NCBI GenBank assembly: GCA_023416335.1
Contig: JAEZHY010000053.1
Location: forward strand, 49,546-113,545
DNA: 64,000 nt
Reading direction: 5' to 3'
Origin: Pseudomonadota bacterium
Lineage (GTDB): Bacteria > Desulfobacterota > Syntrophobacteria > Syntrophobacterales > Syntrophobacteraceae
Position 1 is the stretch's first letter. Each line of letters begins with the position of its first letter. The notes below the pieces were generated by a model. The model made no database searches. It was not told where the DNA came from and saw nothing but the letters and a program-made list of their open reading frames with translations. Made by a program: the position numbers and the translations under genes. Shown one piece after another: positions 34,341 through 41,746 of this stretch.

Positions 34341-34768
34341 GATTCACTGGGGCATTTGTTTTGGGTACGCAGAATTTGCCCTTGTTGGGAGTCCTCTGAT
34401 ACGGAGTTGCGTTCAAGGGAAGGATCCAAATAGCGTGGGGACCGGCGGCCCCCACACCCCCTGCGCCGCTCTGCGGCTTACCTGGCACTTGCTGTGGCGC
34501 CCCGCAAAGGGTACCGGGGCAGACACAGCAAGCGCCGAGCGATCGGCCCAAGAGGGCCGAAATCTGGTGCAAGTGCCATCGGGGGGGTAACCTCTTCCAC
34601 CTCGGCAGGGAATTAAATATCAACTTGAAAAGCAACTTAGTATGAGACTTCTTCATCGCTGATACGCATTGGACAAAACGAACTATTTTCTCCCCTCTCA
34701 TCCCGCAAAGTCTTTAATAATGCGCATCTCATGGACATGTGCTATCTTGTAAAATGGAGGTCTTGGCC
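34341..34768. other. Intergenic region with structured RNA-like core
   Basis: No supported protein gene. The central 34483-34578 part has several exact stem-forming segments, described separately. The final 100 bases are AT-rich and likely carry the promoter of the antitoxin-Fic pair. A 127-codon minus-strand frame over this region has unnatural composition (Pro/Gly/Cys-rich) and no ribosome-binding site. Confidence 0.5.
34483..34578 (+). ncRNA. Candidate structured RNA, function unknown
   Basis: CTTGCTGTG (34488-34496) pairs with CACAGCAAG (34524-34532); GCCCCG (34499-34504) pairs with CGGGGC (34515-34520); TCGGCCC (34543-34549) pairs with GGGCCGA (34554-34560); TGGCACTTG (34483-34491) can pair with CAAGTGCCA (34570-34578). 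All pairings are perfect. Together they form a branched fold with a closing stem that competes with the first hairpin for four bases. The strand is unknown. It does not match tmRNA, RNase P, SRP or 6S RNA signatures that I can recall. Confidence 0.4.
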
Positions 34769-34978
34769 ATGAATAAAGAGCAGAAAGTCAACAATAACTT
34801 AAAGGCCGTTGAAAACGCCATCGCCCAACAGCGTCTTGAGGGATTGGAAGTCCCGCCGGAGATTGTCGAAGAAATGAACCGGGCCGCCAGAGGTGAGATT
34901 GAGATTGAGGAAGGCATCCGCAATACAATCCGCAGGTTCACGAATGGCAAAGTACGAGGGGAACGACCATTACCTTGA
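34769..34978 (+). CDS. VbhA-like antitoxin of a Fic toxin
   Basis: The 69-residue, highly charged helical protein ends in RRFTNGKVRGERPLP. It lies directly before and overlaps the fic gene by 35 bases, as class I Fic antitoxins do. Class I antitoxins block the Fic ATP site with an inhibitory motif S/TxxxE(G/N). Here the matching segment reads QQRLEG, so Gln occupies the Ser/Thr position. The later GEIEIEEGI segment also matches VbhA-like helices. GGAGG precedes the ATG by about seven bases. Base composition is visibly more AT-rich than that of the neighbours, as expected for a mobile toxin-antitoxin module. Confidence 0.7.
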   Translation: MNKEQKVNNNLKAVENAIAQQRLEGLEVPPEIVEEMNRAARGEIEIEEGIRNTIRRFTNGKVRGERPLP

Positions 34979-35555
34979 TGCCGTAACCGGGGTTCTTAAG
35001 AACAAACTGGGCATCAGGGATGAGGAAGAACTCAATAAGGCAGAGGCCTCTTTGGTCGCTTGGAGAAGTTTTCAACTTTTCCAAACACCGATAAAGGGAC
35101 ATTTTGATCTTGCTCATTTGAGGGCTATTCACAGGCACTTATTCGGGGATGTATATGAATGGGCCGGTGAACTTCGGGACATCGATCTTGCCAAGGGCAA
35201 CAGCTATTTTGCCAATCACACGTACATTGTCGAAGCGGCGAAACCCATTTTTGAAAGACCAGCTCAAGAAAGCCACCTTCAAGGATTGCCTTCCGATTCA
35301 TTCAGCCAACGTGCAGCTCATTTTCTTGGAGAGATCAATGCACTGCATCCGTTTCGTGAGGGCAACGGCAGAGCGCAACGCGAATTCATCAACCATCTGG
35401 CTTACAGAAATGGCTATTTCATCGAATGGAAAAACGTTGGTCAAGCCGAAATGATTCAGGCCGCAATTGACTCATTTCAGCAAGGCGATAACACAAAATT
35501 TGCTTCTTTCATCCGGGACAGTCTTCGTGAACTCCCAGCTTCCACCCCTCAGTGA
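34944..35555 (+). CDS. fic: Fic-domain AMPylating toxin
   Basis: The 203-residue protein has the complete Fic motif HPFREGNGRAQR at residues 135-146 (HxFx[D/E]GNGRxxR), and the upstream Fic core with FDLAHLRAIHRHLFGDVYEWAG. Fic proteins transfer AMP from ATP to hydroxyl side chains of target proteins. His135 and the anion-hole residues are intact, so the enzyme should be active if not inhibited. The start at 34944 lies within the antitoxin gene in another frame. A longer frame to 34893 is less likely. Together with the antitoxin it forms a toxin-antitoxin pair, AT-richer than the flanks. Confidence 0.9.
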   Translation: MAKYEGNDHYLDAVTGVLKNKLGIRDEEELNKAEASLVAWRSFQLFQTPIKGHFDLAHLRAIHRHLFGDVYEWAGELRDIDLAKGNSYFANHTYIVEAAKPIFERPAQESHLQGLPSDSFSQRAAHFLGEINALHPFREGNGRAQREFINHLAYRNGYFIEWKNVGQAEMIQAAIDSFQQGDNTKFASFIRDSLRELPASTPQ

Positions 35556-35805
35556 GACCACCCCTAAGAAAAGAAACAATTCCTGATCGATTTGGATGCT
35601 CAAAATAATACGTCCATTTCCGGTGTTATTCACGCTGCTCCTATTTACTCGTTGCGGCGATGTTTTACTTTCCTCGAAAGTTTTGGAAGGAAAATACCGA
35701 CTATCTTCCGACCGGAGCCATTGCATGCGGTTCTTCGAAATGCCTTTAAAGGGACCCGCATGAGGTGATATAAGCTGACATCTGCAAACAATAAAGGAGG
35801 AGAAT

Positions 35806-36342
35806 ATGAAAGGGATTGTAAAAGGGGTGCTGCTTTCAGCTTTGGTACTCAGTGTTGCGCTGACCGGATGTTCCCGGAAGGGCGGCGAGACCGAGGCGGC
35901 CAAGGCGATGGCAATCATGAACCCGACTGAAGGAAGCAAGGTCAAAGGTGTTGTAAGCTTTGCAAAAGAGGGTGGAGGTGTGCGCATTATTGCCGACATC
36001 CAGGGCCTCGCACCCGGGCCTCATGGGTTCCACATCCACGAATTCGGAGACTGCAGTTCTCCTGACGCCGCCTCGGCCGGCGGTCACTTCAACCCCGGCG
36101 ATATGCCTCACGCAGCCCCCGGAGCCGACAAGCGCCATGCGGGAGACCTCGGGAACATCGAAGCGGACAAGAACGGCCACGCCAGACTTGAAGTTACCGA
36201 TAACAAGATCAGCTTTTCCGGGCCGAACTCTATAATCGGCCGCTCGATAATAGTCCATGCGCAGGCTGACGATTATAAGAGCCAGCCGACTGGGAATTCG
36301 GGCGCCCGAGTCGCATGTGGCGTCATCGGTATAGCAAAATAA
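35806..36342 (+). CDS. sodC: Copper/zinc superoxide dismutase, lipoprotein form
   Basis: The 178-residue protein starts with a lipoprotein signal (MKGIVKGVLLSALVLSVALTGC, lipobox at about 19-22), so it is anchored in the envelope. The SodC core has the Cu/Zn ligands in HGFHIHEFGDC, GGHFNP and HAGDLGN, and the active-site arginine in NSGARVACGVIG, with the paired cysteines for the intrachain disulfide. The Asp zinc ligand is in the NIEADKNG region. The enzyme removes periplasmic superoxide, an oxygen-defence trait that is useful to an aerotolerant anaerobe. AGGAGGAG lies five bases before the ATG. Confidence 0.93.
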   Translation: MKGIVKGVLLSALVLSVALTGCSRKGGETEAAKAMAIMNPTEGSKVKGVVSFAKEGGGVRIIADIQGLAPGPHGFHIHEFGDCSSPDAASAGGHFNPGDMPHAAPGADKRHAGDLGNIEADKNGHARLEVTDNKISFSGPNSIIGRSIIVHAQADDYKSQPTGNSGARVACGVIGIAK

Positions 36343-36993
36343 GATTTTCCAGTATTCAGGGAATGTTGTTGCTTTAAGGAAATACGCCACTGGTTCCCAA
36401 GGTCCGCCTTGGGAACCCCGCCCCGGCAGGCCGGATAGTATCCGGTACGTGCCGTGCCGCTCATCCACTCTATCGCAGCATCACGCGTTTCGCACCCGGA
36501 AACAATTACGGCCACCCAAGCCTCCTGGGCGGATTAATCGCGAATTCAAGACTTTAGAAACCCTGGATCCCGGCTCAAAAGCACGCCGGGATGACGACGA
36601 TGGGGAATGGACTCTGCCGCGGGCAGCCTGCAAACAGTCTCATCCAAATTGGAGGGAGCGCGGGTGACACGGGCAACATCCTTTTATTGCCCGTGCCGGA
36701 GGCAAGAGGGTTCGACAGGTGATTCCACTCCTGCAGCTCTTTGTATAGTTTTCAGTCCGCCCCCTCCTGTCCTTCGGACCCAGGCAGCAAAAAGACGCTG
36801 CCTGGGCCACCCTCCGCAGTTCCACACCGGCACGGTCAGGAAACCGTGCCCCAACTCAAAGGGGGAGTGTCTGCCGGGAGCCGTGAGAATGGCGCGGTCG
36901 GGAAACCGCGCCATAACAACTTATCTATCACCGGACTATAACGTGTACTCACACCGATAGGAGAACCCAAAACGCGCTTTTTCAGTTCACTGC
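36343..36993. repeat. Intergenic region with inverted B, D and rearranged C repeats
   Basis: An inverted B unit spans about 36355-36470 (it includes TTGTTGCTTTAAGGAAATAC, TTCCCAAGGTCCGCCTTGGG and GATAGTATCCGGTAC). A D element lies at about 36569-36598 and two halves of a C repeat at about 36828-36852 and 36878-36917. The rest shows nothing. No gene is supported. Confidence 0.7.
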
Positions 36994-37494
36994 TCACTGA
37001 TTCACTCCGCCCTTGTTTGCAAAAGCCAATTCCGTGGCCTGCAAATGGAATTCCTGCATCTTCAGGAGCATTTCCTCGGATTGGTCTTTTGCTGTCCTGA
37101 AGTCGATTCCATCGAATCGCGGATCGTCCGAGCGAAACGCTTCCATTGCTCTCCACATGCCTGCCTGGGCCTGGAGCCCCGCGAGGAGGGTCTCCAACTC
37201 CACTACCCGAGAAAGATCGGAATAGCGAAATAAAGCGTTGTTGAGCTTTAACCGGCCTACCTTTTCCAGTGCCCATCCGCCCAGCTTCTTGGCGACGGAT
37301 TCCGTTCCGCCGAGTCGCCTTATCAGCTTGCGGATGCGAACCTGTTCTTCCCGCAGAACCAGAAGAAGGTGTTCGAGAAATTTCCCAAGTTCCGAGTTCC
37401 TGTTGTTCGAAAGACATCTGTGGGTCAATTCGATACCTGCGACGGATGCGCCGAGATGGTCGTTGAGATAGGTGAGCAGATTTTCGTCCTGCAT
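36994..37494 (-). CDS. Helical (ferritin-like?) hypothetical protein
   Basis: The 166-residue protein is fully alpha-helical by pattern. It begins with the motif LTYLNDHLGASVAGIELTHR, followed by three more amphipathic helices. Such proteins with a TYLNDH start recur in bacterial genomes as uncharacterised four-helix-bundle proteins. They resemble ferritin-like folds, but a clear di-iron ExxH pair is not evident. GGGGGAGAA precedes the start. It lies upstream of a terminator of a separate gene, so it is not part of an operon with the HesB-like gene. Function unknown. Confidence 0.75.
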   Translation of the reverse strand: MQDENLLTYLNDHLGASVAGIELTHRCLSNNRNSELGKFLEHLLLVLREEQVRIRKLIRRLGGTESVAKKLGGWALEKVGRLKLNNALFRYSDLSRVVELETLLAGLQAQAGMWRAMEAFRSDDPRFDGIDFRTAKDQSEEMLLKMQEFHLQATELAFANKGGVNQ

Positions 37495-37611
37495 TGGCGT
37501 TCTCCCCCTGACGGTGCGTAAACGGAATCGACAGCCGAGTGTTAATTCCAGGGAATGGTTCTACTTGACGGGTGCAATAAACGCGGGCGGAAGGAAAACC
37601 CGGATGGAAAT

Positions 37612-37637
37612 AAAAAACGGGGACCGGAGTCCCCGCA
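37612..37637 (-). terminator. Rho-independent terminator of the HesB-like gene
   Basis: Read on the minus strand, a CGGGGAC/GTCCCCG hairpin with a four-base loop is followed by a run of six T residues. It lies 22 bases past the stop of the HesB-like selenoprotein gene. Confidence 0.85.
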
Positions 37638-37656
37638 ATTTATGCAAAAAGGAGTG

Positions 37657-37977
37657 TCAACAGCTGCAGGAAGGAGAACATCCGCCCCCGCCGCCGCCGA
37701 TCGGCATTTCGGAAGTCACACGGAAACCGGATCCCATTCCGTAGGAAACGTAATCTACGGTGACGTCCTTGGTTTTCTCATGCAGTTCTTTGTCGATCAG
37801 CATGGTGAAGCCGTTGATCTTGTATACATCGTCCGTTTCTTTAGGTTCGTCCAGAACCATCGCCAGGGATGGGCCCGCTCACCCGCCGGTCTGGAGAAAA
37901 ACTCTGATCGGAGTTATCTCCTTCTCCTTGAAATAGTCTTTCAGTACGGTTTCCGCTTTCTCGGAAATATTGATCAT
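37657..37977 (-). CDS. HesB/IscA-like selenoprotein (Sec at residue 33)
   Basis: The frame starts at ATG 37977 behind AAGGAGA and reads INISEKAETVLKDYF. At codon 33 it meets TGA (37879-37881) in the context FLQTGG-U-AGPSLAMVLDEP. Homologous A-type iron-sulfur carrier proteins have the first conserved cysteine at this place. After the UGA the frame continues for 73 residues with no stop until 37657. It ends in a Gly-run and CSPSCSC, which replaces the usual C-terminal CGCG pair. With UGA as Sec, the protein is 106 residues, the normal family length. A ribosome-binding site and a terminator frame the gene. Selenocysteine-containing HesB-like proteins are a known but rare family; iron-sulfur or selenium transfer is inferred. 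Confidence 0.88.
37857..37872 (-). promoter_or_regulatory. Candidate SECIS hairpin of the HesB-like gene
   Basis: Six bases after the UGA, CCATC pairs with GATGG around a six-base loop CCTGGC. Bacterial SECIS elements sit immediately 3' of the Sec codon with a small stem and a loop that contains G and U. The position fits; the stem is short, so this is tentative. Confidence 0.4.
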
Positions 37978-38393
37978 GAAACCCGTCTCCTTTCAAAATT
38001 TAAGGCCCCGCAATGCGGCACTGACTTCCCGACTTTATGTCCCTGTGATCCGGAACTGGCTCTGCTTGAGCTTGGAATGGAAGTTAACATAATTACTCGA
38101 CCCGGAAAAGACACTATCAAAAAAAGGGATAATTAAAAACAGCAAAGATTGGAAATCCCGATTAATGCGTCAAACCAGTTCGGGTTTCCTGATGCCCCGG
38201 TCTTATCGGTTGACATAAATGCGACTTCTTTCCATACTACCGTAACCTTAGATACTGATTCGCACCATTCCCGCTTCAAACATAGGATTCGGCCGTACTC
38301 CATTTTCAAGCGTTTGCACAACGGAACCGGCGGTCCGAACAATCGATTCACGGCCCGGCCGAATCTACCTTTATATAAAAACGAGGTGAACAG
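37978..38393. other. Divergent promoter region
   Basis: About 415 bases between the HesB-like gene and the UspA gene. The left part is AT-rich with runs of A (CAAAAAAAGGGA). A 72-codon minus-strand frame here lacks support. No repeat was noticed. Confidence 0.45.
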
Positions 38394-39335
38394 ATGAACG
38401 ACTCGCGGAAAAGGGTTCTGCTTGTGGTTGACGGTTCTTACCAGGCTTTCGAGACGGTCAACTATGTCAGCGAGACTTTACCTCCGGGCGAAACACAGAT
38501 CGTACTGCTGCATATCACAAGCAAGGTCCCCGAGGCTTTCTGGGATTTGGAGAAGGACCCGGTCTGGCAGCAGAAGGTAAAAACGGTCCGGGGGTGGGAG
38601 ATACAGCAGGAAAAGAAGATATCCGATTTCATGGACAGGGCTCGACAGGTCTTCAAGAACGCAAACTTTCCCGATTCGGCGGTGAAGGTCGATATACGGG
38701 AGAGGAAAGAGGGCATAGCCCGGGATATCGGTGCGGAATCCCACCGCGGCTACGATGCCGTGATATTGGGGAGAAGGGGGCTGAGCACGATCCAGGACCT
38801 TTCTTTGGGTGGGGTTGCCGGCAAGGTGGTACTGAAGAACACGGATATGGCCGTATGGCTTGTCGGAGGGCGTCCCGATCCCAACGGCATCGTTATTGGA
38901 ATGGATTCGTCAGGCTGGTCGCTCAAAGCCGTTGAACATACCGCGAAAATGATCGAGGGCCAAGGCAAGAAGATAGTGCTGCTCCATGTAGTTCGAAAAT
39001 TGAGTTCCGATCCGGAAGGTCTGGCCGATGCCGGCCTGGTGGAATTTCAACAGCAGCGGGAGGATCGGGCCGCCAGGGAAATCGAGCCCGTTTTTGACAA
39101 AGCGGTGGAAGCGCTGAAAGCCGTTGGCATCCCGGTCGGAGACATATCGATCAAGGTCATTACGGGGGCCGACAGCCGCGCGGGAACGATCCTCGAAGAG
39201 GCGAGGGCCGGCGGATACGGAACAATCGTTGTAGGCAGGCGTGGGCTTTCGACCGTGGAAGAATTCGACATGGGCAGAGTCAGCAACAAACTCGTGCAAG
39301 CGGCAAAAGACAGGGCTCTCTGGGTTATCGGGTAG
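38394..39335 (+). CDS. Tandem universal stress protein (UspA family)
   Basis: The 313-residue protein consists of two UspA domains (about residues 1-155 and 160-313). Each begins with a beta strand and ends with a nucleotide-binding Gly-rich loop: VILGRRGLSTIQDLSLGGVAGKVVLKN in the first and TIVVGRRGLSTVEEFDMGRVSNKLVQ in the second (GRRGLS repeated). Tandem forms behave like internal dimers of UspA. Expression under stress or energy limitation is typical of the family. A GAGGTGA ribosome-binding site precedes the ATG. The stop lies five bases before the convergent murJ stop. Confidence 0.9.
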   Translation: MNDSRKRVLLVVDGSYQAFETVNYVSETLPPGETQIVLLHITSKVPEAFWDLEKDPVWQQKVKTVRGWEIQQEKKISDFMDRARQVFKNANFPDSAVKVDIRERKEGIARDIGAESHRGYDAVILGRRGLSTIQDLSLGGVAGKVVLKNTDMAVWLVGGRPDPNGIVIGMDSSGWSLKAVEHTAKMIEGQGKKIVLLHVVRKLSSDPEGLADAGLVEFQQQREDRAAREIEPVFDKAVEALKAVGIPVGDISIKVITGADSRAGTILEEARAGGYGTIVVGRRGLSTVEEFDMGRVSNKLVQAAKDRALWVIG

Positions 39336-39340
39336 ATCTC

Positions 39341-40921
39341 TCAGCCTGCGGTTCTCCCCCTGAGAAGCCGCCTTCCTGCCGGACCGGTTCTCTCCAGAAA
39401 GGGCCGCGCCAGGTCCGGTACAAAATATCCGGAAAGAACGGCAAAGCATATTCCAAACACCATCCCGCTCGCCCCTATCTGGAAGATTGCCGAAAGGTAG
39501 GGAGCGGCCTCCCTCGCGAACGGATTCAGCAGTCCGGCGCCATAGGCGGGTATGGCCGAAATGATCGAAAGAAACAGGATTTTGGCGGAACCTGCGATCA
39601 AACCGCGGAAAGCCTCCCCGTCCGCTTTTTTCTTCCACCAGAAAGTCAGGGCCGCGCTGTAAAGAAGAATCGACGCAGCGCTTGCCCAGGCGACCCCCGC
39701 GACACCAAACCGTATGGTGAGAAAATAGTAAACGGGAATGGATAGAAGGGTCACAATGCTTCCGAGGACCGCCGGGCTGACCGTGTCGAGCCTGGCGTAG
39801 AAAGCCCGGCCCAGTACCTGCTGGTATCCCCAGAAGGAAACGGCCAGGAGAAGGATCTGCAGAAGTACCGCCGTTCGGGCCGTATCGGGCGGACTGAAGC
39901 GGCCCTGTTCGAATATGAGCCTGATGGTCGGCTCCGAGACGAGGACCATCCATACCGAAAGCGGTATCAGAAGAGTCATGACATTCTGCAGAGCGGCCCG
40001 GATTGTCTTCGCAAACCTCGTAAAATCCTTTTTGACAAAGAGTTCGGCGAGGAACGGATAGGATGCTACCCCGGCCGCCTGGGCCACAACGCTTACCGGA
40101 ACGAGCATAATCCTGCGGGCGTAGTTGAGCCAACTGATCGCTCCGACCCCGGCCAGAGATCCGAAAATCCTGACGAATTGCTCATCCAGCACCGTTATGG
40201 ACTGCCCGATCATGAGCGGCAGCGCGGTGAGAAAATACTTCTTGAGCCCCGGATGAGCAGTTGACCACCTGAGGCTCAGTCCTCCGGACCTCGCGGCAAG
40301 AAGCGGAAGCAGAAAATTCCCCAGAAACGAGCCTCCCAGCACGCCCCAGCAGAACCCTTCCATCCCTCGGCTCCGGAGAAGAACGCCTCCACCGATTATC
40401 GAGAGGTTGTAAACAATGGGAACCAGTGCGGGGACGAAGAACTGTTTGCGCATATAAAGCAGGGCACTGAGGCAGGAGCCGCACAGGAAAAAGACCTGAG
40501 AGGGCAGGATAACCCGCAGGAAGAAAGCCAGGCGCTCCATGGATTCCGTATCGAGTCCGGGAGCCGCCAGACGGGCGAGGGCGGGGGCAAAGATTTCGGC
40601 GCAGAAAGTCAGGGCGCAGATCGAAATGGAGATCCAGAAGAAGACGGTGGAAAAGAAACGCCATCCTTCTTCCCGGTCCTCATCGAAGTATTTTGTCAGA
40701 AAAGGAATGAGCGTTATGGAAAAATAGCCGCCTGCGAGCAGGTAGTTGATGAAATCCGGGATTACGAAAGCGGCAAAGTAAAGATCCGATTCCCTGGTTG
40801 CTCCGAAAAGAACCGAGATTAGTTTGTCCCGGAAAAGCCCCATGAAACGGGACAGCAATATGCCGGTCCCCATTATCAGTGCGGCCAGACCCATCTGGTG
40901 GCGCTTTTGCCAGAATGCCAT
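39341..40921 (-). CDS. murJ: Lipid II flippase MurJ
   Basis: The 526-residue protein has about 13-14 membrane helices. It starts with the MviN signature GTGILLSRFMGLFRDKLISVLFG, followed by the region FNYLLAGGYFSITLIPFL-like text (DFINYLLAGGYFSITLIPFL). Essential charged residues of the central cavity are present in the first helices (Arg in LSRFMGLFRD). It moves lipid-linked peptidoglycan precursors across the inner membrane. Length and helices agree with family members. GGGGAAA precedes the ATG. It is convergent with the UspA gene and does not lie in an operon. Confidence 0.9.
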   Translation of the reverse strand: MAFWQKRHQMGLAALIMGTGILLSRFMGLFRDKLISVLFGATRESDLYFAAFVIPDFINYLLAGGYFSITLIPFLTKYFDEDREEGWRFFSTVFFWISISICALTFCAEIFAPALARLAAPGLDTESMERLAFFLRVILPSQVFFLCGSCLSALLYMRKQFFVPALVPIVYNLSIIGGGVLLRSRGMEGFCWGVLGGSFLGNFLLPLLAARSGGLSLRWSTAHPGLKKYFLTALPLMIGQSITVLDEQFVRIFGSLAGVGAISWLNYARRIMLVPVSVVAQAAGVASYPFLAELFVKKDFTRFAKTIRAALQNVMTLLIPLSVWMVLVSEPTIRLIFEQGRFSPPDTARTAVLLQILLLAVSFWGYQQVLGRAFYARLDTVSPAVLGSIVTLLSIPVYYFLTIRFGVAGVAWASAASILLYSAALTFWWKKKADGEAFRGLIAGSAKILFLSIISAIPAYGAGLLNPFAREAAPYLSAIFQIGASGMVFGICFAVLSGYFVPDLARPFLERTGPAGRRLLRGRTAG

Positions 40922-41746
40922 TCGCTATTTCCCCGAGAGTGCTTATTACGTGATAAACGCGGCCAACGACTCCCGGCCACATTATGCGGGTAAGCATACT
41001 ACAACTGAAGTCGATTCCAAGTGGTTAAAGCGACTGCCGGGCCAACGCAGGGGAACCGCCGGCAATTTGGCCGAAAAATCGGACAAACTCCCTTTTCCTC
41101 TTATCCGGAATTCCGGAAAACAGCCGAGAGCGATAATCCCCGTCACCTGATTTGATCATTTCGCCCAAGTTCTATCCCGTTTGCCGATAAAGGATTCCGG
41201 GTTTTTTATCTGACGCCGAAGACAATAGTATCATAGCAGCACCGGTTGAAAAGGATAATTCCGAAGTCGGCATGGTTTTGAAATTTTTAATAATCTATTG
41301 AAGTTGTTAGTATTCATCTCGTTATGGCCGCCTCTTTCCTGAATGCTTTTGTGCCGGCATGGTTATTGCTTAGTTATCCGGACAGGAAAGATGACGGTAT
41401 GAACCACGGATGGAATCTCCGTAAGGTGTTGACCCCGAGTTCTCGAATACCTCGTTAAGTTGTCTCCACGCAGGTTCACATGCCAAAGAGGATGACTGAA
41501 GAAAAAAGTCACGCATTGGGCAAATCCAGAGGCCAGGTAAGTATCCGGCCGGTCGAACCCGGAAAATCATGAACGGGTCGTCAATCAACTGAAGAGTGGT
41601 TTTGGGGCTGAGAGGCAGATGAAGGTTTGAAGGCTCTGTTGCCTGACGGGGCGCTTGCGCGCGTTCGTTCAGGGCCGTAGCCGACCGGAATTGTTGCGCC
41701 TGTTCGCAGGCCTTTCCCAGGACCGTTGTGGAACCAGGATTTGACT
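40922..41746. other. Long divergent intergenic region, little content seen
   Basis: About 820 bases with no supported gene. An AT-rich core lies near 41260-41330. None of the repeat families A-D is clearly present, which is unusual for a gap of this size in this window. Promoters for murJ and for the downstream activator-like gene are presumably here. The sequence 41386-41460 has GC-rich patches, but no hairpin of note was recognised. Confidence 0.4.

Noticed and set aside
34318..34701. 127-codon minus-strand frame over the structured region before the Fic module
   Set aside because: Pro/Gly/Cys-rich composition derived from GC-rich stems, no ribosome-binding site, and the region forms RNA-like stems instead.
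38910..40133. 407-codon frame on the minus strand overlapping uspA and murJ
   Set aside because: It crosses two convergent genes with firm assignments and has no start signal.
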